NCBI RefSeq assembly: GCF_001306035.1
Contig: NZ_LGCM01000021.1
Span: 1-57,434 of the forward strand
Origin: Levilinea saccharolytica
Lineage (GTDB): Bacteria > Chloroflexota > Anaerolineae > Anaerolineales > Anaerolineaceae
Direction: 5' to 3'
DNA length: 57,434 nucleotides
Shown: positions 51,807 to 57,434 of the stretch, in pieces
Position numbering within the stretch: the first letter of the stretch is position 1
Layout: each line of letters begins with the position of its first letter
Notes under the pieces: generated by a model
Databases searched by the model: none
What the model was told of the DNA's origin: nothing
The model's input: the letters and a program-made list of their open reading frames with translations, nothing else
Made by a program: the position numbers and the translations under genes

Positions 51807-52324
51807 TTGTTCTCAGCCTTTTTTTGCAGCGGGTGGACGATTTGAGGGAATTTATTGGGGCGAATGCGGCCGACAACTTCTTCGTCCACGGTGATGACCG
51901 GGGCCTGGCTGCAGGCACCCACACAGCGGCACAGCTCCAGGGTGATCTGACCGTCGGGGGTGGTTTGACCGGGGTTGATGCCCAGCACTTGCTTGGCCTT
52001 TTCGATGATTTGGGGGACGCCGCCCACGTAGCAGGCCGTTCCCATGCAGAATTTGATGGTGTGGGCGCCGCGGGGGGTGGTGGTGAAGAAGGAATAGAAG
52101 GATACAACACCGTGCACGGTGCTGGGGGGGATTTGCATCCGGTTGGCGACGTAGAGCTGGATGGGCTCAGAGACGTACCCAACCTGCCCCTGAATTTCAT
52201 TCAAGACGACCATCAAACCGCCGGGGCGGTCGCGGTTTTCATCCAGAATTCGATCAATTACCTCTTTGATTTCCGGTTTGGCGAGGGGATTGTTCCCCGT
52301 CTTCGGTTCAGCAGTATTCAACAT
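51803..52324 (-). CDS. NuoE/HydC-like [2Fe-2S] subunit, copy 1, 173 aa
   Basis: First structural gene of the hydrogenase operon. ELDR-type helical start EIKEVIDRILDENRDRPGGL, then VHGVVSFYSFFTTTPRGAHT and cluster ligands CMGTACYVGGV and ELCRCVGACSQAPVI (C-x4-C and C-x3-C, complete). The sequence is close to HydC of trimeric bifurcating hydrogenases and to NuoE. It probably pairs with NuoF copy 1, encoded three genes downstream. A promoter with a 14-bp inverted repeat lies about 100 nt upstream. Confidence 0.94.
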   Translation of the reverse strand: MLNTAEPKTGNNPLAKPEIKEVIDRILDENRDRPGGLMVVLNEIQGQVGYVSEPIQLYVANRMQIPPSTVHGVVSFYSFFTTTPRGAHTIKFCMGTACYVGGVPQIIEKAKQVLGINPGQTTPDGQITLELCRCVGACSQAPVITVDEEVVGRIRPNKFPQIVHPLQKKAENN

Positions 52325-52434
52325 GGTGTAACTCCGTTTCCCGTATTCAGGTAATATTTGTATAAAAATGGCACAGTACTACTTTACAGAGTCTAACGGT
52401 GACCTGTAGTTTGGGTCAATTATCAAATGTCACT

Positions 52435-52473
52435 ATTATAACAGTCCTTTGTCTGTGTAGTGAAAATTGTCAC
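52435..52473 (-). promoter_or_regulatory. Hydrogenase operon promoter with a GTGA-N6-TCAC site
   Basis: On the minus strand a perfect TATAAT (52435-52440) has only a poor -35 (TCACTA, 52458-52463). Over that -35 lies the inverted repeat GTGA-N6-TCAC (52460-52473), wider TTGTGA-N6-TCACTA, which matches the Rex consensus TTGTGA-N6-TCACAA and the CRP consensus TGTGA-N6-TCACA almost fully. Its centre is about 39 nt before the predicted start. Confidence 0.65.
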
Positions 52474-52536
52474 AAATTAAAAATAAAGGTTCAAGCGAGC
52501 GGGAAAGGCATCAGCGGCTGCGGTTTTGGACTGTGC

Positions 52537-53283
52537 CTACGGGATGGGGGCGATTCTGACGCTGCGTCCTTCCAAATTTTGAACGGCTTTGCGGATTTCG
52601 GCGATGGTGGGGGCGGCAAGGGTGTAATGGGATGTGCCCAAAAAGCCATCCAGGCCGTGGACGTCGCCATTTTGGATAAGGGGATAGGCGGCGATTTGGG
52701 GGAAGGTCTCGCGGGCTTTTTGGGGGGTGATGTGGCGCGATATTTCGAGGGCGTCCACGGGCACTTCCACGGGGACAAAGCCCAAGATTTCCAGCAGGCC
52801 GAAGCTTTTGCGGTTCACATGGGCGGGGATTAAGATGCCGCCCAACTGATCTACCTGGGCCCAGGCTTGTTCGAAACTGAGGTCAGCAGAAGAAAGCAGC
52901 AGACGTTCTTCGCTGCGGATGAAGTCTCCGGTTTCATCCACCACGAACTGCTCGCCGAAGAAATCAGGGTTGTTGGGGATGTTGGGCAGGTGGGCGTCGA
53001 CGATGGTCTGGAAGGCGAAGGTCTGATCAAGGGTGTCGAACAGGCAGAGGAGGTGCACCTCTTCGCGGGTTTGCAGCTCCATGCCGGGAAGGACGATCAG
53101 CTCGGTATCTTGAGCAGCTTTCATGACCGCCTGAATGTTGGCGGTGGCGTTGTGATCGGTGACGGCGATGAGCTGAATGCCCAGATCCAGGGCTTCCCGC
53201 ACGATTAACGGCGGAATCATCTCAACTTGAGCGCAGGGAGAGAGAACGGTATGGACGTGGAGGTCAGCGCGGTAGGTTTTCAC
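52537..53283 (-). CDS. PHP-domain metal-dependent phosphoesterase, 248 aa
   Basis: PHP-fold hydrolase with ADLHVHTVLSPCAQVEMIPP (H-x-H), AVTDHNATANIQAV, LPGMELQTREEVHLLCLF, PAHVNRKSFG and QNGDVHGLDGFLGTSHY; all usual metal ligands are present. The natural substrate is unknown. Starting at GTG 53283 gives the normal PHP N-terminus; open sequence further upstream is His/Arg-rich, runs through the DRTGG gene and is rejected. PHP genes of this kind occur in [FeFe]-hydrogenase operons (remembered), here it is linked to a [NiFe] enzyme. Confidence 0.88.
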   Translation of the reverse strand: MKTYRADLHVHTVLSPCAQVEMIPPLIVREALDLGIQLIAVTDHNATANIQAVMKAAQDTELIVLPGMELQTREEVHLLCLFDTLDQTFAFQTIVDAHLPNIPNNPDFFGEQFVVDETGDFIRSEERLLLSSADLSFEQAWAQVDQLGGILIPAHVNRKSFGLLEILGFVPVEVPVDALEISRHITPQKARETFPQIAAYPLIQNGDVHGLDGFLGTSHYTLAAPTIAEIRKAVQNLEGRSVRIAPIP

Positions 53284-53303
53284 AGGCGCTGTCTTTGGGC
53301 AGG

Positions 53304-53648
53304 TTATCCGGCGCGCAAGCCGAGGTCCCACAACCGGCCGATGACATGGAAGCTGGGGTCGGTGGTAGCCAGCAAGGTGATGCCTTCCTGGTTGGCTTTG
53401 GCGATGGTGGCGGGGTCGGGCATGGCGCCTTCGGTGATGATGATGGCGGTGAGCTCCAGCAGGGCAGCCACGGCGACGATGTTGGAATGGGCTTGAAGGG
53501 TGACCCACACAGAATGTTTGGCGGCGCCGGACATGACGCAGCTGAGGAGGTCTGAGGTGTAGCCGCTGGAGGGTTCAACGGCGGCAAAATCCTGGGGTTC
53601 GGTGAGGACTGTGAGATGGAGTTCTTGGATGATTTGGGCGAGGTTCAT
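53304..53648 (-). CDS. DRTGG-domain protein, copy 2, 114 aa
   Basis: A small DRTGG-fold protein (LAQIIQELHLTVLTEPQDFA, SGYTSDLLSCVMSGAAKHSV, AIIITEGAMPDPATIAKANQ, GITLLATTDPSFHVIGRLWD). In the family this domain binds nucleotides or regulates attached CBS or kinase parts; it has no catalytic residues. It overlaps the CBS-HATPase gene by 4 nt at the start. It is similar in pattern but not near-identical to copy 1. Confidence 0.85.
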   Translation of the reverse strand: MNLAQIIQELHLTVLTEPQDFAAVEPSSGYTSDLLSCVMSGAAKHSVWVTLQAHSNIVAVAALLELTAIIITEGAMPDPATIAKANQEGITLLATTDPSFHVIGRLWDLGLRAG

Positions 53649-54649
53649 GCGGCATCTCCTTGCTTGCTGGCATAGCCTTCACCAACGGTTTCGGCTTTAT
53701 CGAGGAATAGTTTCATGCGGAGGCGGGTGCCTTTATCCAATGAGGATTCGAGCACCATGCTGTCGACACAACGGGCGATGTTGACCAGACCCATGCCGGC
53801 GCCAAAACCCAGTTCACGAATTTCTTCGCTGGCGGTGGAGTAGCCGGGTTTCATGGCCAGTTCAATATCTTTAATGCCGGGTCCGTCATCATAGGCATCA
53901 ATGGAAATGCGATGGGGTTCAATTTCAACCCGCAGCACGCCGCCGTTGGTGGTGTGGATGATGAGGTTCATCTCGGCTTCGTAAATGGCGATGCCGCAGC
54001 GGCGGGCGATTTGGGGGCTGGCACCCAAACGGAGGAGGGCGCGTTTGATGTTGCCAGAAGCTTCGCCGCCGTGGTTGAAATCGCGGTGGCGGATGGTATA
54101 GCGCAGGATGAGGCTGGTGCGGTCGGAGATGATATCTTCGAACAGGTGGCTGGCGCGGTAGCGGCGGACTTCTTCGGCCTGGTAGTCGTGCTGCAAGGCG
54201 CGCAGCAGGCCGCGGGTGATATCTCCTTTGGTGAGGATACCCACCAGATGCTCGTTTTCGTCTAGAACGGGTAAGCGGCCGACTTGGGAATTGACAAAAA
54301 CCTTGAGGGCCTCGATGACCGGATCGCCGGCTTTGACGGTGAGCGGGCTGGGGGTCATATATTTGCTGATATTGGCCGCCAGATCGGATGTGACCAGACA
54401 GCGGATCAGGTCTTCCATGCTGATGATGCCGACCAGCTGGTTGTTTAAAACAACCGGCGCGCCAGAAATGCGCGCCTGCCGGAAGAGATCTACCACGTCC
54501 TGCATAGTTTGATCCGGGGAGATCTTATGCATGTTGCTGGTCATCACTTCGCTGATCTTGAGCTCATAAGCCAGCTCTTCGGCACGGGTGATGGTCTCAG
54601 CGACTTCGTCGTTGATCAGGCGCCCTTTGTGGGGAGAGGTTTCTTCCAT
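53645..54649 (-). CDS. CBS-pair protein fused to an RsbW-like HATPase domain, 334 aa
   Basis: Two CBS motifs (KISEVMTSNMHKISPDQTMQ ... LVGIISMEDLIRCL, and ISKYMTPSPLTVKAGDPVIE ... LVGILTKGDITRGLL) form an adenylate-sensing Bateman module at about 30-160. The second half is an anti-sigma-type ATPase (RRCGIAIYEAEMNLIIHTTN, ISIDAYDDGPGIKDIELAMK, GFGAGMGLVNIARCVD), with the N, G1 and G2 boxes. Joined together they suggest a kinase or ATPase controlled by AMP/ATP or another nucleotide. Gaps to both DRTGG genes are under 20 nt, so the three form one cassette. Confidence 0.9.
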   Translation of the reverse strand: MEETSPHKGRLINDEVAETITRAEELAYELKISEVMTSNMHKISPDQTMQDVVDLFRQARISGAPVVLNNQLVGIISMEDLIRCLVTSDLAANISKYMTPSPLTVKAGDPVIEALKVFVNSQVGRLPVLDENEHLVGILTKGDITRGLLRALQHDYQAEEVRRYRASHLFEDIISDRTSLILRYTIRHRDFNHGGEASGNIKRALLRLGASPQIARRCGIAIYEAEMNLIIHTTNGGVLRVEIEPHRISIDAYDDGPGIKDIELAMKPGYSTASEEIRELGFGAGMGLVNIARCVDSMVLESSLDKGTRLRMKLFLDKAETVGEGYASKQGDAA

Positions 54650-54664
54650 TATGCCTTTTTGCGT

Positions 54665-55042
54665 TTACTCAAGTTCTGAGGGACCGTCCGAAACGGAACG
54701 CTCCAACGAAGGAAGCCCTGCTCGGTGCAGCCGGCCGCAGAGTTCGAACATCCCAAAGGGGGAAGTGATGAGGGCGATGTTCTCTTCCTCGGCGAGATCA
54801 ATGGTGACCTGGGGTGGATTTTTGCCGCGAACCAAAACGATGGCGGCGACGTCGGCCATAACCGAGGTGCGCACCACCTGGGGATTGCAGAGACCCGTCA
54901 GCAGCACCGCTTCAGGCTGAATGGAGGCGAGCACATCGCTCATCAAATCCGCGCCGCACCCCCCTTTGACTTCGCGGGAGAGATCGGCAGAGGTATTGAT
55001 CAGATGGCCGTCAACAAGTTCGATAAGCTCTTGAACATTCAT
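54665..55042 (-). CDS. DRTGG-domain protein, copy 1, 125 aa
   Basis: Begins MNVQELIELVDGHLINTSAD and continues VKGGCGADLMSDVLASIQPE, VLLTGLCNPQVVRTSVMADV and AIVLVRGKNPPQVTIDLAEE, the DRTGG pattern. ATG 55042 with AGGTG upstream is preferred to the in-frame GTG two codons earlier. It is the first gene of the regulatory cassette, transcribed divergently from hisS. Its acidic tail of about 15 residues (SLERSVSDGPSELE) is unusual and absent from copy 2. Confidence 0.85.
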   Translation of the reverse strand: MNVQELIELVDGHLINTSADLSREVKGGCGADLMSDVLASIQPEAVLLTGLCNPQVVRTSVMADVAAIVLVRGKNPPQVTIDLAEEENIALITSPFGMFELCGRLHRAGLPSLERSVSDGPSELE

Positions 55043-55264
55043 AATCACCTGTGAATGCAGCTAAACCGGTTTTCGCGGAATAATCCAACATAATCTTTAT
55101 CATTTTACCTTAATTCCTGACGTGCGTGCTACTTAAACAGGGGTGCCTTTTGTCATACAATCGCCTGATTCTTGAGTCAATTGAAATCTGACACCCTACG
55201 GGCTTCCGAATTTTGGGTGGAAGTATGTTAAAATTCACGAAAACTGGCACGGGTGAGGTGTTTC
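55043..55264. promoter_or_regulatory. Divergent intergenic region, DRTGG cassette / hisS
   Basis: No gene. It must contain both promoters. Candidates are weak: TACAAT at about 55156-55161 and TATGTT-type sequence near 55224 on the plus strand. I see no T-box structure in front of hisS. Confidence 0.3.
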
Positions 55265-56545
55265 ATGAAAGCGATCATTCCCAGCGTGAAAGGTACCCGA
55301 GATTTTTACCCGGCGGATATGGCGGTGCGCAATTATTTGTACCGAACGCTGCGCACGGTGTCGGAGCAGTATGGGTATCAAGAATACGACGGTCCATTCT
55401 TAGAGCGAATTGATCTTTACGCCGCTAAATCAGGTGAAGAACTGGTGAAAGAACAGGCCTTTGTCTTCCCCGACCGCGGTGGGGATGAAATTACTCTGCG
55501 GCCGGAGCTGACGCCTACCCTGGCGCGCATGGTGGCTCAGCGGCAAGGTGAGCTGACCGTTCCGCTGCGTTGGTGGTCCTTTGGCCCGTTCTGGCGCTAC
55601 GAACGCCCGCAGAAGGGACGCACTCGCGAATTTTTTCAATGGAATATTGACCTGATCGGTGTCAGTTCCCCTGAGGCAGATGCGGAATTGGTGGCGATTT
55701 GCGCTGAATTCTTTCGTGCGGTGGGGTTGAAACCCAGCCAGGTGCAAATTATGGTCAACAACCGCAAGCTGATGGATCAATCGCTGGCGGATTTGGGGGT
55801 GGGGGCAGAGCTTCGCCCGCGGGTGTTCCGTCTGGTGGACCGGCGCGATAAGATGAGCGCGGCAGATTGGGACGGCTACGCCCTGGAGATGGGGCTGGGC
55901 GCAGAGCAGTTGGCGGGTTTGAAGGCGCTCTTGGCTGACGGTGAGCTTTGGCGTAAGTCGGAGGACTTCTTGCGGTTCTTCGCGGTGTTAGACGCCCTGG
56001 GTGTGCGCGAATACGTGCGCTTTGACGCTCAGATCATCCGCGGCCTGGATTATTACACCGGCACGGTGTTTGAGGCGCGCGACGTGGACGGCGGTCGGGC
56101 GGTTTTGGGTGGGGGACACTACGATAATTTGGTGTCTGATGTAGGCGGAGACCCGCTGCCGGGAGTGGGTTTTGCGATGGGGGACGTGATGATCGGCGTG
56201 GTGTTGGAAAAATACGGGCTGCTGCCTCACAGCGGTGCATTGGAGGGGGCGGCGTTGGTGACGGTGTTTGACGGTGAGCGGCTGATTGATTCGTTCCGGT
56301 TGGCGGGCGAGCTTCGTCAGGCGGGGCTGCGGGTGGTGTGTTACCCAGAGCCAGCCAAGCTGCCCAAGCAGTTGAAGTTTGCCGATAAGATGGGCATCCG
56401 CTTTGCTCTGATCGTTGGTCCGGATGAGGCCGCGCAGGGACTGGTGACGATTAAAGATCTGGCCACCCGCACCCAGGAGACCACCGCGCAGGAAAAAGCA
56501 GCGGAGAAAATTGCCGAAATGCTTGCGAAGCCCGCGGCTGTGTGA
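55265..56545 (+). CDS. hisS: Histidyl-tRNA synthetase
   Basis: Class II synthetase, 426 aa. Motif 1 region KGTRDFYPADMAVRNYLYRT, LRPELTPTLARMVAQRQGEL, motif 2 FGPFWRYERPQKGRTREFFQ (with the ATP-binding R), RGLDYYTGTVFEARD, and motif 3-like GGGHYDNLVSDVGGDPLPGV. A C-terminal anticodon domain follows (residues about 330-420). ATG 55265 with GAGGTG is better than the GTG four codons upstream. The gene is immediately followed by tRNA-His. Confidence 0.97.
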   Translation: MKAIIPSVKGTRDFYPADMAVRNYLYRTLRTVSEQYGYQEYDGPFLERIDLYAAKSGEELVKEQAFVFPDRGGDEITLRPELTPTLARMVAQRQGELTVPLRWWSFGPFWRYERPQKGRTREFFQWNIDLIGVSSPEADAELVAICAEFFRAVGLKPSQVQIMVNNRKLMDQSLADLGVGAELRPRVFRLVDRRDKMSAADWDGYALEMGLGAEQLAGLKALLADGELWRKSEDFLRFFAVLDALGVREYVRFDAQIIRGLDYYTGTVFEARDVDGGRAVLGGGHYDNLVSDVGGDPLPGVGFAMGDVMIGVVLEKYGLLPHSGALEGAALVTVFDGERLIDSFRLAGELRQAGLRVVCYPEPAKLPKQLKFADKMGIRFALIVGPDEAAQGLVTIKDLATRTQETTAQEKAAEKIAEMLAKPAAV

Positions 56546-56563
56546 TAAAATCGCTCTTGTTGT

Positions 56564-56636
56564 GGTGGCTGTAGCTCAATGGCAGAGCATCGCACTGTGG
56601 ATGCGAGGGTTGTGGGTTCGACCCCCATCAGCCACC
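56564..56636 (+). tRNA. tRNA-His (GTG anticodon)
   Basis: Acceptor stem GTGGCTG/CAGCCAC (56565-56571 with 56629-56635), anticodon stem TCGCA/TGCGA with loop CTGTGGA and anticodon GTG at 56597-56599, T arm with GGTTCGAC. The extra G at position -1 (56564) faces C73 (56636), the tRNA-His identity element. CCA is not encoded. It lies 18 nt behind hisS. Confidence 0.95.
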
Positions 56637-56674
56637 CCTTTCTAATCAACTGGCGAGCAGTATTCGCCCAACTG

Positions 56675-56699
56675 CGCTCATGGTCACCATGAGCGTTTT
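56675..56699 (+). terminator. Terminator after tRNA-His (first)
   Basis: 9-bp stem CGCTCATGG/CCATGAGCG (56675-56683 with 56687-56695), TCA loop, followed by TTTTG. Confidence 0.88.
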
Positions 56700-56704
56700 G
56701 TGTT

Positions 56705-56742
56705 AAACCGGGGTGGGTGATGCACCCGGTTTGGCTTGTTTT
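56705..56742 (+). terminator. Second terminator in tandem
   Basis: AAACCGGG/CCCGGTTT stem (56705-56712 with 56725-56732), then GGCTTGTTTTT. It gives a double stop between the hisS-tRNA unit and the response regulator gene. Confidence 0.75.
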
Positions 56743-56770
56743 TATCTTTTAGCCAGGGTATCATTAACGC

Positions 56771-57328
56771 ATGTTCATGGATCCGAATCTTCCGTCCGTC
56801 TCATCCAACCCTATTGAACACGCTGCGGGTGTGCCGCAGCCCAGGGTGCGCATTTTGGTGGTGGATGATAACCTTCTGGATGTGCGCTTGTGCCAGCATA
56901 TCCTGCAGCGGGCGGGGTTTGAGGTTCACAGCGTGACGGATCCGCGCATTGCCCTGGAGTTGATGACGCAGATGCCGTTTGATTTGCTCCTGGCGGATAT
57001 TTACATGCCGGAGATGGACGGGTTTGAGTTGATATTGGAAGCGAAAAAGCGCCAATCTGAGCTGGCTGTGCTGGTGATGACCGGATCGAGCATGGTGGAA
57101 GACGCTATTCGTGCGCTGGAGCGCGGTGTAGATGGGTTGATCCTGAAGCCTTTTGAGGAAGGCCATCAGTTGGTTTCGGCGGTACAGCACGCCATCGTGG
57201 AAAGCCGCCAGCGCAAAGATGCAGCCAGGCTGCAAGTACTGCGGCCTTTGTTCTCGGCTACCGAGGCTTTGAATTCCGAATCCCATTTGGAAACCTTGAG
57301 CCGGTTAACTAGCCACCTGACAGTTTGA
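56771..57328 (+). CDS. Response regulator receiver protein, 185 aa, possibly truncated
   Basis: Receiver domain from about residue 27: RILVVDDNLLDVRLCQHILQ, phospho-acceptor Asp76 in LLADIYMPEMDGFEL, MTGSSMVEDAIRALERGVDG and the conserved lysine in LILKPFEEG. After it comes a linker helix RLQVLRPLFSATEALNSESH. In related proteins such a linker leads into a GAF or kinase domain (remembered pattern), but here the frame stops a few residues later (SRLTSHLTV). It may be a natural single-domain regulator or a truncated hybrid gene. The remaining 106 nt to the window end show no coding frame. Confidence 0.85.
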   Translation: MFMDPNLPSVSSNPIEHAAGVPQPRVRILVVDDNLLDVRLCQHILQRAGFEVHSVTDPRIALELMTQMPFDLLLADIYMPEMDGFELILEAKKRQSELAVLVMTGSSMVEDAIRALERGVDGLILKPFEEGHQLVSAVQHAIVESRQRKDAARLQVLRPLFSATEALNSESHLETLSRLTSHLTV

Positions 57329-57434
57329 AAAATCAACAGTAAGAACATAGCAAAATCCGAAATGGAAGCGAGTTGAGAAGTTGACGATCAATATAACGCA
57401 ATCCAATTTGAAAGATACTCAGATCACGACGATC

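Noticed and set aside
42803-52324. Classifying the operon as an [FeFe] hydrogenase because of the HydB/HydC-like and accessory genes
   Set aside because: No H-cluster motifs were found; HoxH has clear R-x-C-G-x-C and D-P-C-x-x-C Ni-Fe motifs, and a full hyp set is present.
44810-52324. Respiratory complex I (nuo) fragment
   Set aside because: There are no membrane subunits or NuoB/C/D/I genes; HoxY, HoxH and the protease show a soluble hydrogenase.
52537-53508. N-terminal extension of the PHP protein up to 53508
   Set aside because: The extra 75 residues are His/Arg/Pro-rich, antisense-like in composition and overlap the DRTGG gene; GTG 53283 gives the normal PHP start.
55043-55264. T-box riboswitch upstream of hisS
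   Set aside because: The sequence GGGTGG occurs, but the conserved T-box and stem I motifs and a terminator/antiterminator pair are missing.
1-57434. CRISPR array, prophage or replication origin
   Set aside because: No regularly spaced direct repeats, cas genes, phage structural genes or DnaA-box cluster were seen.

Overview
The window looks like a chromosomal segment of a strictly or facultatively anaerobic member of the Chloroflexota, most probably class Anaerolineae. The grounds are gene content and style: GC-rich coding sequence, frequent GTG/TTG starts, TolB/Ig/TPR surface proteins, an SPFH protein, type II isopentenyl-diphosphate isomerase, and a NAD-linked [NiFe] hydrogenase with a formate dehydrogenase. 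This assignment is inferred by eye, not by a database search.

Region 1 (1-13.2 kb) is housekeeping and lipid-related. It starts with the last 39 codons of an IS5-like transposase and a 48-aa Flp pilin missed by length-limited gene calling. Then come an SPFH protein fused to an excisionase-type helix-turn-helix, sucCD, an acyl carrier protein, isoprenoid genes (IDI-2 and a polyprenyl diphosphate synthase), folE, an alpha-oxoamine synthase that resembles serine palmitoyltransferase more than glycine acetyltransferase or BioF, DegV, a HAD-like hydrolase, CorA and an SCP2 protein.

Region 2 (13.2-24.8 kb) is iron-sulfur cluster assembly. A SufR-like repressor with a DUF59/MIP18 gene faces away from a large TolB-like surface protein carrying a decayed metallopeptidase site. 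Next is sufC-sufB-sufD-(96-aa unknown)-sufS-sufU-Rieske. The sufR-like promoter and the sufC promoter share the same 56-bp layout: an AATAT(A/T)TA-type inverted repeat abutting the -35 box. This points to autoregulation plus control of suf.

Region 3 (24.8-30.1 kb) holds a peroxiredoxin-like protein with a near-leaderless promoter, a MacB/DevC-type ABC exporter pair, an orphan branched-chain amino-acid-type binding lipoprotein and a Gfo/Idh/MocA oxidoreductase.

Region 4 (30.1-55.1 kb, nearly all on the minus strand) is the most interesting. In transcription order it has: a regulatory cassette (DRTGG, CBS-HATPase, DRTGG, PHP); a soluble NAD-linked [NiFe] hydrogenase operon with two NuoE-like and two NuoF-like subunits, a cysteine-free ferredoxin-like protein, a NuoG-like subunit, HoxY, HoxH and the HoxH protease; then FocA and a formate dehydrogenase whose catalytic residue is selenocysteine, encoded by an in-frame UGA followed by a clear SECIS hairpin. 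Behind these lie an orphan cNMP-binding protein and the complete maturation set hypA-B-F-C-D-E, followed by a methyltransferase, a PIG-L deacetylase and the oxidoreductase. The set suggests a cytoplasmic system that interconverts H2, NAD(P)H, possibly ferredoxin, and CO2/formate.

Region 5 (55.1-57.4 kb) has hisS directly followed by tRNA-His(GTG), two terminators and a short response regulator that may be a truncated sensor-kinase gene.
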